A stretch of DNA of 64,000 bases from Sinonovacula constricta (lineage: Eukaryota; Mollusca; Bivalvia; Cardiida; Solecurtidae). The position numbers and the translations under genes were made by a program. Below, in pieces: positions 22,616 to 34,000 of the stretch; within the stretch, counting starts at the first letter, position 1; each line of letters begins with the position of its first letter. Where the stretch lies: assembly GCA_007844125.1 (NCBI GenBank), contig CM017568.1, positions 6,034,685 to 6,098,684 on the forward strand, read 5' to 3'. Below the pieces are notes generated by a model. It made no database searches. It was not told the origin of the DNA and saw only the letters and a program-made list of their open reading frames with translations.

Positions 22616-23127
22616 CAACAGAAATCCCTCCACTCATTTTTACATAGGTGGACGAAACACCCCCTTAAAGTTTCATTGGTGGACCCCCACCACCCCTCAT
22701 TTATATGCAAACCAACTGCTACTCTTTTTTTTTTAAATGCATTATTTAGTAGCTAATAATGGAGAAATGTTTTCAATCAAACACAAATCTTTAACTATTA
22801 TTTAGCATCATAGAGATGACATTTCAAATAAATACTTAATATACCATTTACTGTTGTACATTTAAGAAAGTAAATCAAATTATTTAATGAAAGTACACCA
22901 AATTGGTTGTGTATTTAATTATACAAATAAAAATAGGAAATATAGCAAATGTTTTGCATATAAATATATACATTATAATTATATTACATTGGGGTTAATA
23001 AATATCATAAGGAGGATTTCGTACACCATGAAATATTCATGGAGGGGCTGTGTGTGTGTGATTTTGTCCAAATAGGAAAATTGATGGGGGGATTTCATTC
23101 ACCTATGTAAAAATGAAGTGGGGTTGT
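22616..23127. repeat. inverted repeat, arms about 35 bp
   Basis: Left arm CACTCATTTTTACATAGGTG (near 22631) is matched on the opposite strand by the right arm around 23098-23120 (plus strand CACCTATGTAAAAATGAAGT). Similarity extends into the C-rich flank. Separation is about 450 bases. Confidence 0.7.
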
Positions 23128-26100
23128 ATTTTGCCTGGGGTGGGGGTGATATTGTCTGTATACCGTGAAAGGGATAATTGGACTTCCTCCGATTTAATTT
23201 GAAAAGGGAGACAATTTTTAAACCACAAATGTTCCCAGTGAATGTGGCAAAAAGATTCATCCAAGTTTAGTCCAGTTTTCTGTTCAGAATGTATACTTCT
23301 GTATTGTTTATCATACACAATGTCTGTTTCTTGAACTGGTTAAAGATGATACATCAATTACTTATGCAATAATTTTATAATACGCAATATTATAAAATAT
23401 TAATGTCTTCACTTAATCTTCCATTTGCAGATTATTACTATGTCTAGGGTATATTATAAAGAGTAAATTGTTTTATGTAACTGTTAAGGCAGTTGCAAAA
23501 AGAGGCATTTTGCAAGCTTATTTATTAAACTAGCTTGTATATTTTGGAGACTTTATGTTGTTGTAACGATATTCTGAAGTTTCAGATTTTAACCAATATT
23601 TCCCGTTGTTACTGATTTGTATCAAGTCTACACAGCTTTTACTTTCACCTGTTATTATAAGTAATTACACAGACACGTTCGTAAAACTACTATGGCAAGT
23701 TATATGTGTTCAATATTTGTTTTCTTCCATAGAATGAGAATTATTCAAATAAAATGCTTACTGTGTAGGTCATTTTTAGTTGTACATGTAAGGTTGTATA
23801 ACAGATCAATTTTAATGTTTTATTTTTAAGATATTTAATAAATGTGTTTTAATCTTTGTAAACTAAAACATGGACATAAATTTGTATATCATAAATAAAT
23901 GTGTATTTCAATGTTTGTTTTAGGCCTTACACTTTTCTGTCAGTGAAAACATTACATTTGATTCAGATAAGCATGATTTTTAATTAAAAATACAACATTT
24001 GAAATAACGCCCAGTTAAATAATTTAGCATTATTTTGTATGTGTCAGTGTAATACTGTTCAAAGTTGTAGGCATATTTCATGTTTGTATATAATAGATGA
24101 TAGTCTTCATTTTCAGAATTATAGCCTTATCTAATGATGTGCTGTAAACCTTTTAAATGATGCATACAACTGTATTAGCACAAATTAGCCATGTAATGAT
24201 GTGTGATATAGTGTGGGCATTGACTTTATTGTGAAACCATTTGTTTGAAAGGTATTAGTTTTCTTAAGACAAATGCTATAAAAATATTCTGTAAAAATCC
24301 TTTTGCAAGTCACATACTCATCATGTGTCCCTGTTCATTGCAAAGGTGCTTTTTTATTTTTTAAAATTAACATTCTTTATAAGGCAGATATCAGGCACTT
24401 AAAGCCAGAAATAATCTTTAAAGAAAATGTAAACAATGTTTTGTTTACTTTAAACAGCATTGTTTAAATTTGCTTTTTAATGATGTAGATCTGTGTGACA
24501 AACATGAGTTAGGGGAGGTGGATCCTATCTCTGCATATGGAGCAAAGATAGCTATTAATAGAACCAACCATCAGGATTTTGAAACAATTAGCCATTAACA
24601 CCTGACAAAGTAAGAGCTTTGTCCTGGTTGTTCATCACTTAATAGTACAATAATTGGATACAAAATAATATCATTGAAAAATAAGGTTTTCTGTCTGATG
24701 CTAAGTGCATAAGGAAAATACCCATTGTATCCAAAAAAGAATTTGAAAAAAAAAATGAAAAATGATGCACGCTTAGACTGAGTATTTTAGGACAATTGAA
24801 ATTGTGATAAAAATCATCTTAATTAAAAACAAGACCCTACTTATGGTCAGTTATCATTCCCAGATACAATGGTTTGCTATCTATACATCTGATAAGACTA
24901 CTACCACTAATAATATAATATATAAATGTACACATTATCAGTTTTAACCTGTTATATTTTGCCATACAATTTCTTTTCTAGTCCATTTTTCTGTGTTTAT
25001 TCTATGTCAGGTATGACACATTTATGAGATTTTTTGATTTATAAATTGAGTATTTGTTTAGAAAGACTAATAAGACAAATTGGCAAACTAGACTAGTAAG
25101 TCATTATTGTTTTTGTTTTTTAAAAAAACCCCATAAATTTTCCATGTCTTATTTAATGATTAATGTTCGCACAAGGATATTGGTTGTGGGGGGTCGGGTG
25201 GTGGTTTGGGGTGGTACATGTAGGGGTAGGAACTAAGTTTCTAAAGGCAAAACATATCATTGAAATTTGCTGTCAAAAAATAAAAATGTTAACTAGATCA
25301 ACTATATATTATGTCCCCTTTAATTGCAGTTAAAACATAATGACTCTTTGCTTTAATCAGTGTGAACTTGAAAAGGGTGTGTATAGGTTAAAGGCATTGG
25401 AATATGGAATGTGGCCTTGGCTGACTTCACACTGTGAGTACATTAGGAAGTTAATGGGTTGTGGGGAAGGAAGTGGAGTGGGGAGTGACTTGGTGGCAGG
25501 GCAGAGACTCAGGCTGCAGTGGTATCAGGAAAGGGGTGGAGATTTGAGCATTACTGACCAATGACAGTGCAATAAGTCCATGTGCATCATGTGTGACTGA
25601 TTGTTTTACACATCTTCCCCTAAGACATCTCTGTGTATAATAAAGTAATCAAGTGTCCAGCTGTGATCTCACAGCATTGTGGAGTGATAGGGTGTGGTGT
25701 GGGTGGGGACTTTCACTATTACATAAAGCATTTTCAGTAATTTTTGCAAGTTGACACTGTTGGTATGTTGAATAATTGGGTAAAATGTATGTTTCCAATA
25801 CAGGCTTTGTTTTTGTTATGTATGTAAAACATGCTAACAGTTTACATAGTTATTATAAAATTGTTAAATTTGTTATTATTATTATGATTAATGAAAATCC
25901 ATTTAACATTTGTTGTGTATTTTTAATTTTTTAAGACTATGACTTGTACCACAACTGTTTTATTATTTGTATGACTTATAATAAATAAATATTAAATATA
26001 TTCCATTGTTTATGAATTATGTTCACTGTAAGATGTCACTACTAATGATTAATTACATCAACTACTCTATGAAAATGACATTTAAACAAAATAATGTATA

Positions 26101-26239
26101 TTGTTTGAAGTATTAAAATGTTTATATCTACAGGGTAAATTATGGTAAAATTCAGACATTTTATTATTTGAACACTTACTTTGTTAATGTTTATATCTTC
26201 ATAAAAATAGCAGTAATTCCGTGGCAACCAAATAAGAAT

Positions 26240-26470
26240 TGATGTTAAACCAATAGATAAGTGGTTAACTAGTCAACCTCTACCCTCTATTCCTTTCATC
26301 TCATGGGTTCGAGTCCCCATGAGTCCGTAAATACGTGTGGCGGTCAGCCAGCTGATCATTGCTTCTATCCAGACTTCTATTAATGTCTTCCTCCACGAAA
26401 ATAACTGCACTAAACTAATTTTAATTATGTTGGGGCTATACAAAGAAATCTGAAGGGAACAACAACAAAG
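26240..26470 (+). repeat. SINE family B copy
   Basis: CATGGGTTCGAGTCCCCATG is a clear B-box. It is followed by GTGTGGCGGTCAGCCAGC, CATTGCTTCTATCCAGACTT, GTCTTCCTCCACGAAAATAA and an A-rich tail, in the same order as the 5.96-kb copy. Confidence 0.6.
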
Positions 26471-26629
26471 ACATAATAAAGCAAAATAAAAACACTACGA
26501 TATGTAAACACATATTTTTGACATAATGCTATGTTCCAAGACCCCTAATATAAAACAGTAAGGGACATATTTGACAAGAAACATGACTGGATCCCTTTCT
26601 CAGGGCGTTGATGGCGTGCTCGTAGACAT

Positions 26630-27220
26630 CGTTGTTGGTCTGGGCGTGAAGGAATCTGATGTCGAAGTGCTCGGTGGGATCGTTGTTGGTCTGGGCGTGA
26701 AGGAGTCTTGATGTTGAAGTGCTCGGTGGGATCGTTGTTGGTCTGGGCGTGAAGGAATCTTGTGTTGAAGTGCTCGGTGGGAATCGTTGTTGGTCTGGGC
26801 GTGAAGGAATCTTGTGTTGAAGTGCTCGGTGGAATCGTTGTTGGTCTAGGCGTGAAGGAGTCTGACGTTGAAGTGCTCGGTGGGATCGTTGTTGGTCTGG
26901 GCGTGAAGGAATCTTGTGTTGAAGTGCTCGGTGAAATCGTTGTTGGTCTGGGCGTGAAGGAATCTTGTGTTGAAGTGCTCGATGGAATCGTTGTTGGTCT
27001 GGGCGTGAAGGAGTCTGACGTTGAAGTGCTCGGTGGGATCGTTGTTGGTCTGGGCGTGAAGGAATCTTGTGTTGAAGTGCTCGGTGGAATCGTTGTTGGT
27101 CTAGGCGTGAAGGAGTCTGACGTTGAAGTGCTCGGTGGGATCGTTGTTGGTCTAGGCGTGAAGGAGTCTGACGTTGAAGTGCTCGGTGGGATCGTTGTTG
27201 GTCTGGGCGTGAAGGAATCT
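26630..27220 (-). repeat. 51-bp minisatellite, 12 units, open in several frames
   Basis: Eleven full units and a partial twelfth of CGTTGTTGGTCTGGGCGTGA plus AGGAATCTTGTGTTGAAGTGCTCGGTGGAAT. A few units are 52 bases. Because 51 is divisible by three, long frames stay open: the minus strand gives SFTPRPTTIPPSTSTSD (Ser/Thr/Pro-rich, mucin-like) or PSRPDQQRSHRALQRQT, and the plus strand gives GIVVGLGVKESDVEVLG. No signal peptide, splice site or conserved flank identifies one frame as coding, so I call it a repeat. Confidence 0.9.
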
Positions 27221-27394
27221 GTGACATAAAAGTGATGTAGGCATTTGAATTTAAGAGTGCCAAAACAATACCAACATATTTCAATGTATAACATTTGGTA
27301 GTGGTTTTAAGTTTTAACCCGATCCAGAAAAGTCAAGAATGCAACAAATTTTTAATAAGATCCATTGGCATTCACTTTTATTCAAGCCTGCAAA

Positions 27395-27670
27395 CATTCG
27401 GCTCAAGGTACGGGAGGCTCCGGGTTCGATCCCGAAGTCGTTAAAGTGGTAGTGGTATAGCTCCCTTGCAAGCGCTCAAGCAAATATAAGGGTAGTTCCA
27501 CGACTGGATTGGCCTGGTGTCAGGATAAAGTGACTGGGTGTAGTATCATACCAGGTTTGTCACGGCATGCTATACACAGTGAAGGCATCACTATATCTAC
27601 TTCTAGTGGACACCGTCTCCATATAACTGAAATACTGCTGGTTGGACGATACACCCAATAAACAAACATA
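27395..27670 (+). repeat. SINE family A, best-preserved full copy
   Basis: B-box-like GGGTTCGATCCCG, then GTAGTGGTATAGCTCCC, GCTCAAGCAAATATAAGGG, GTGTCAGGATAAAGTGACTG, GTAGTATCATACCAGG, GTGAAGGCATCACTATATCT, GTGGACACCGTCTCCATATA and tail CCAATAAACAAACA. It defines the family used to recognise the other copies. Confidence 0.7.
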
Positions 27671-27931
27671 TTGGTAATTATTAAGTAAAAAGTGCAAGTC
27701 GTAAGTATTAAATCAATACAATCATAGCACATACAATTTACATTCTTGTACCGGTATACAGCTCAGAATCGGCTTAATTCGGTTGCAAAATACATGACAT
27801 GGAATGTTCATGCTACAACTTAACTACCTGACAAACCAAGAAGGGAACTCTTATTTAATGACTTCTTTGTATATACACACATGAATATTATTTATAGAGG
27901 GTCCGACATCAGTTGTGAATTACAACAAACA

Positions 27932-27937
27932 TTTATT
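27932..27937 (-). promoter_or_regulatory. candidate poly(A) signal of the TSR gene
   Basis: AATAAA on the minus strand, nine bases past the proposed stop codon. That is unusually close but compatible with a very short 3' UTR. Confidence 0.35.
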
Positions 27938-27945
27938 AAATGAGT

Positions 27946-28055
27946 TTATGAAAATGATAATAAGCTTGGAAAAAGGGTATGGTCAGTCTGCATATGGTTT
28001 TCTTTAACGGCATTCTCCCATGCAGAGTTGTCGTTCGTTCCTCTCTCTGACACCT
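27946..28055 (-). CDS. TSR gene exon 11 (putative terminal exon)
   Basis: Acceptor CCCATTGCAG accepts phase 1 and gives VSERGTNDNSAWENAVKENH, then a short tail ending SLLSFS and TAA at 27946-27948. No domain is recognised. Support comes only from phase, acceptor and the poly(A) signal just downstream; a different last exon farther left is possible. Confidence 0.45.
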
Positions 28056-31000
28056 CTGCAATGGGCTCACGTCAAGATTTTTGACGGAAATTTTAAAGTG
28101 TTATTTAAAGGATATTTTCAAATTAAAATAATACTTCTACATAAAATGAATAAACATCTACTAAAAAAGACATGTCTTGAAGTAAATAATTAAAGATATT
28201 TAATTAATTCAGGCGCACTTTTTTTCGGAAGAATAACATAGTGATATTAATGCGCATTTGTAAATAAACATGGACGTAATCCACGAGGCAGTTTTGAAAG
28301 TCACGTGGATCGAAAGTAGTCCCGACATTAAGTGAGCCAAGTAACAGAGGTGAATGTATGAGCCGATGGTAGAGAGTGATTTAACGGTAGTATCCGACTG
28401 TTTGTCTATACGCTCGTATAAAATACATAAAACAGTATCGAAACACTGCTTTATGGAATATGGGCATTGTTTTTTATAGACCCATGTGTGTCAGAATCTG
28501 CCAAATACAAACATGTATCACAATTGATGAACCAGCACAGACAATAATTTTCAGAAAATAATAAATATTCTATATAATAGCTTATTCCAACCTAAATTTA
28601 ATATAAATTCCAACCTTAAATTATATATAATAAAGTTTGCCACGTTGTTCTAAACCAATATTTATTAAAAAAAAAAAAGGTCTAGCATAATTGAGACTTC
28701 TAATGCTATTGAATCAAAACTGACCTTGGCAAGCTAATAAGTTGCAATTCGACCTATCCTCGTATTCTCCTGTACAAAATCGTCCCCCGTGACTTGGCCT
28801 TGGATGGGTGCATGTTCGAACCCGCATCCACTGGCCTGATCCACATGTCACAGAGCAAAGGCCCCACTGGGTCCAGTCTGCCCACCCACCGTCCACTGGA
28901 ATGGTCATTTTGAAAGGTATGGTTTGTAGTAATGACTAGATGTGTGTAGTCGACTAGTCGTGGCAACACACATGTAGTTGCAATAACCCAGCACAAGAAG
29001 ACAATGCATAAACAATATAATGCAACTTAAATGTATAGCGATACGAAACATTTGCCGGGTAACATTAATCGCCCTTAATTGGCGCTTTTGTGAAACATTT
29101 TAGGCATGTGAAAAATAAGAAATACGATGTACAAAACGGCTCGGGGTCGGGAGGTCGGTATGGGGTAATTACAATTGTGCATTCGGACAGACGAACAAAA
29201 GGTATTTTTAAACCTAACAACTCTGCTATCAGGTGTACATTGTAATCCACACCTATTTAACTTATGTGATGCGACGTTTCCAAAATTATAATATAAAAGT
29301 AATATACTAGGCGTGGAGTTGAAGTGGTACGACGTTTCTGACTTTAACAATAACACCTCTTTCAACTTCTAGCCATGAAGGACGCCAGTAGTCTTACCTG
29401 GACACAGCGTCTCTTGGCAGTGTTGGATTTGCGTATTGTCCCCAGTACAAGGGTGAAGGTCGGGATCTAGGCTTTGACATTTCCGGTCCCTGTGCTGAGT
29501 CCCGGCCCCACATGTCTCACTGCAGGCGCTCCAGACACCCCACGGCATCCAGCTGGGAACCACTAACGAAATACGCCATTTTTATTATGAATTTATATAA
29601 AGCAAAGATTTATCGGTTTGACCTAATGCGTTTATCTTTGTACCACTGTTATTTGTATGACCATGGATATGAACATATATACGATGTCACAGGTCGGGTC
29701 CGCAGGTAATATTTGCTATTTTGAACTTTTGGATAATTTACATCATCCAAATTATTTTCTTCCATGGATTTTTACAAGAAGTGTGACGTTTCGACCTTTT
29801 AAACCCAGCGGACTTATACTATGGTATTGGGTCCGTGTCCTTAATGAGATGACCGATTACCCCACTCCAAAACCAACCCCATCCCCTTTGTTAAGTGACC
29901 TGTGACCTGTCCACCGTTCTGCCTTAATACGTGCCACAAGGAGATTGCATCATTATCGAGCCATTCAGCGTATCGCTTATTACAGACGTGGCTTATTTTA
30001 CACAGCGTATTATGCACAGTGTGATAAATTGTTGGGGTAAAAACGGCTAAAAATAGTCCATAAGTGTCGTGACACGTTTGATTACCACAACCTTAAGACA
30101 ACACATCGTTTTGAAAATATATAATATTCATAATGTTCGGACATAATTTAGTGGCACGAGTTAATATTTGATTCCATTATTTATCGTGACTGTACACAGT
30201 TTTCTTAAAACAAACTTTTGAAATATGCAAATAGACCAACTGTCATCAAGTCGCTTTAAAAACTGCTGCAGTCGTACACCATAAAAAGTCTTGATTTTTT
30301 TTTAGATAAAAATGTACAACAATATCCGTGTTGCAATTACTCACCAGAACACTGTCGTTCCATACAGGTTCGAGCGTCCAAATAATTCCCACGACATTCC
30401 TGCAGGTCCTGGCCATCACACATCCGGTTACGGGACTGGATCCCGGTTCCACACGTCCTGCTACAGTCACTCCAGGATTCCCACGGTAACCAGCTGGGGT
30501 CAGCTTTGACAAGAAAAACAAGGTTGGTTTTATTGGCCAAAACAGTCACAACCACTCCAGGGACAGCAGGGACAACATGGTCTGATCATTGACAAACAGC
30601 AACAGCAGCAACAACATAAGTTGAATACAATTAAAACAACGGTGCTCAGCAACATCAATAACATTGGCTGTAAACGGATAAAACAACAATAGCAGAAAAA
30701 AACAACAACAACAAAGCATGGGTTGAATACTGTAAAACAACAAAGCCCAGCAACAGCAACACCATGGTCTGAAAATGGATAAACAATGACAGCAGCAACA
30801 GCAACAGTAACGACAGCGACAACCTTTAACAGCAATAATTTCACCCCCCCCCCCCCAACACACACACAGACTGGCACTCAGTAAATTGTACATATTCACG
30901 CTTTCAAGTCACTACGCACGCTCTCACGCATTCGTAGGAATTCTCGTGCACATTTTTAAAGTGCATGTATTGCATAAATTGCAATTATAATTGTTTTTTT

Positions 31001-34000
31001 ATCATCTATGATCTAGCACATGTACGTATAGGCTTATGCTTATTAATCACTATAATTATTATGCCTATTAATAACATAACATGTTTGCTTTCTTTATTTT
31101 AAAACTGTTTGGCAGCGTATGGAAATCGGAGGAAATAGCGTGATACATTTGTTCAAATAGAATTTCTCTCACTATATTTTTTCATTGGCAGAAATTCACT
31201 TACGTGGGCAAGTGACGTTAAGACACGCTCGAAGTTCTGTCATGAACCCAAGACAAGGTTCCCCGTAAGGGTCCGGTGGCGGTGAATCACACTTCCTATT
31301 CCGGGTTTGAGTCCCGGTCCCACAGCTGTGTGTACACGCTGACCAGGGTAGCCAGTGTGACCACTGGCCAGCTGCAATGTCGAAGATAAGCCATTGTTTT
31401 TTTTTGGCAAAATAATTGGTTATTTGTGTTTATTTTGCTTTAAATGAGAGTATTTGTTATATAACAATTTAACATACATGTAAATCATAACATCAATAAG
31501 GGTACACAGTGCGAGTGGTTCATCTATTTCTGTTCCAGTCTGTTTACTCCTTGACCGACATTCTTAACGGTTATATATGGCGACTGTGGTGTTGTCGTTC
31601 CATGTACTCGATTTTCACTGGTCGTTCCAGCATGGATGCCTACTATGGCGTGACAAAACGACTGACGATGTTGGTTCTGGTACTGTCTTCGGTTGCGCTA
31701 GCTTTTAATAAGTTGTTTCAACATTATTTTCAAAATTATTTTCCCAGAGTGTCGGAATATTACGGCTGGGTAATATTAGCTCCGTATTGTCTTTTACTTA
31801 GTTGTCAATTGCTGAACCTTGATGATTTCTCAACTATGTCAGGATAATACGGCTCGATGATTTGGGTTCTGGGCACGAGAGTGCAAAACGTTTAGCTGAA
31901 GTTTATCGAGTATCGATTTGCCAGAAATAAAAAGAAATAATCAGTTAAAGTCCAGTCAACCAGATGATTGACGTTGATCTCAGACTCAGTGTTTTATAAC
32001 CTCGGCCCAGGTTTTGCCTTTGTTGTGTCCAATTGTTCAAGCTCTTCACGGGTGACTTACATGGTGTCAGCTGAATTCAGCTGGGCGATGTTGGTTCTCA
32101 TTGTGTCTTCTTCTGCTGTGCTGTATTGTTAATAATTGTCGCAGTATGATTTTTCATGTTTATATATATGCCTCGCTTATAGGTACCCAATACATTTCTT
32201 TCACAGCAAGAACTTAATAGGAAATAGAAGTAATCGGAAATAAAGAACCCAACTAACATTGGCCACATGGCGGCGTGCAGCTTTTGTGCTCAATGGTAAT
32301 ATCTGGCGGGCATCTAGAGACATCGACTGTATGAAGGCCCACCTGGCACGACCGAACCCGTGCTGACTGACAATGGGCATCGCAACTTAACCACACAGAC
32401 CATTTGGACCAACTGGGTGTTGCTGGAACAGGAACATGTACAAGGTAATGGTTTGTTTGTTTGGTTGTTTATGTGCTTGACGTCTGACCGACAGTATTTA
32501 ATTATATGGAAACGGTGTCCACTTTTTGCAGATAAAGTGTTTTACAGTGTGCCGCGAAAGCCTGGCAAGGTAGGGATTAGTTTTAAACTTAAAGTTAAGA
32601 GCAATATCAACTCCTGTGAAACAATGTCATTGGTATCGGTACAAAACATTTCAATCTAAAAATATTACCACAGAAGACTGAACAATACAAAAACGATTGA
32701 CAATTCCTTGATTATGACTTTTATTCATTTAACTGATAAGCGCTTGCTAAACTTTATGTTGAAATCGGCTTTTAAGCATTGTGCATTGTGTTAAAACATA
32801 AGAAAATACATACAATATGCATTTAGACTCGATTGCGCAGTTGGTGGAACAATCTGCTATCGTACCAGAGATCACAGAATCTCACAAAACTAAAACGCTT
32901 TTATGCTTCTATAACATTTTTCCCCTTTCCTTACTTTTCCTTGGCAAACACATGTAATATATTGTCAGCTTTTAAAATGATCGACAGCTAACAATTCGAG
33001 TATTATTATATTTTAACCACAGCCCATTTCAGATTGTTACGAAGAAAGGTGAACCAGGTCACCTACTTAAGAAAGGGTGGCTTTAAGTTAGTGTACCAGT
33101 TCGTTTAAAAAAAAAAAGATCAAGGTTCACAATCAATACTTTATTTACTCGATACAGATGTTCTGTGTTATTTGCATTTCAGCACCGTTCTTGACCTTTT
33201 CACACACATATAAGGTTAATTAATATTCAAGTTAGTCTAAACTGCAATATAATTTATGATTTTTAAAATATACAAAAGGCATTTTAGTTACTGCTGCATG
33301 GGTAGTCGCATGGTTTAGTCTCTATTTTGTTCACCGATGGACACAGATCGTTCGGTCCTGTGTGGTTGTTTACCATACACTGGCGGGATCGGGTAGAAGT
33401 ACAATTCTGATCACAAATTGACCACGATTCCCATTGGGACAGCTCAACAGCTAGGAAAGATAAAATAGAGTATTTTACCTAAACGTGGAATCTTTAAATC
33501 GATTAACTATTTATACCAATATATTCCATATATATTATTAGAATTAAAAAAACTAGAATTTAAAAACACTGAATGATTACAATTCATTTGAACGTGCTTT
33601 TTTAAACTGATGCATATCGGAAAGATATTGTGCAAATGTTGTTTATTAACAAGTGTGAATACGCTGCAGCTGGTAATATGAAAACTATGTACTAAGTATT
33701 GCTGTATTAGTCACTACCTGGGTATCGGTACTATTATGGAAGTGGACCATAATTATCACAATGGAAATGGGCAATTTAATGGTTCTGTAGCATTCGCTTT
33801 TTTAGGAAAATCAATAAAATCACACAAATTTATAATTAAACCAATAAATTAAATTAACATAAAGTGTACTTTCTCCACATGGCGGCGGACAAGTTCGGTA
33901 CTCGACGGTAGGATCTAGCGGACAACTAGAGATGGCGACAAAATGAAGATTCACCTGACAAACACGAATACGGACGGACTGACAATGGGAATCGCATCCT

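Larger units (their letters stand above)
21299..26040. other. RNF141 3' UTR and downstream flank, no other gene seen
   Basis: Long AT-rich stretch without a recognisable coding exon. It contains C homopolymers near 22.6 kb, a facing inverted pair (22.62 and 23.11 kb), and a phrase near 25.39 kb (TTAAAGGCAT...GGAATGTGG) resembling the left end of the TTAA element at 16.95 kb. How much belongs to the 3' UTR cannot be told from sequence. Confidence 0.5.

Noticed and set aside
26762..27229. 155-codon plus-strand frame of GIVVGLGVKES repeats
   Set aside because: It consists only of the 51-bp minisatellite, with equally open frames on the other strand and no non-repeat coding sequence.
31509..31847. 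112-codon plus-strand open frame opposite the TSR gene
   Set aside because: No domain or conserved motif, lies within an intron, and part of it is a diverged local repeat.
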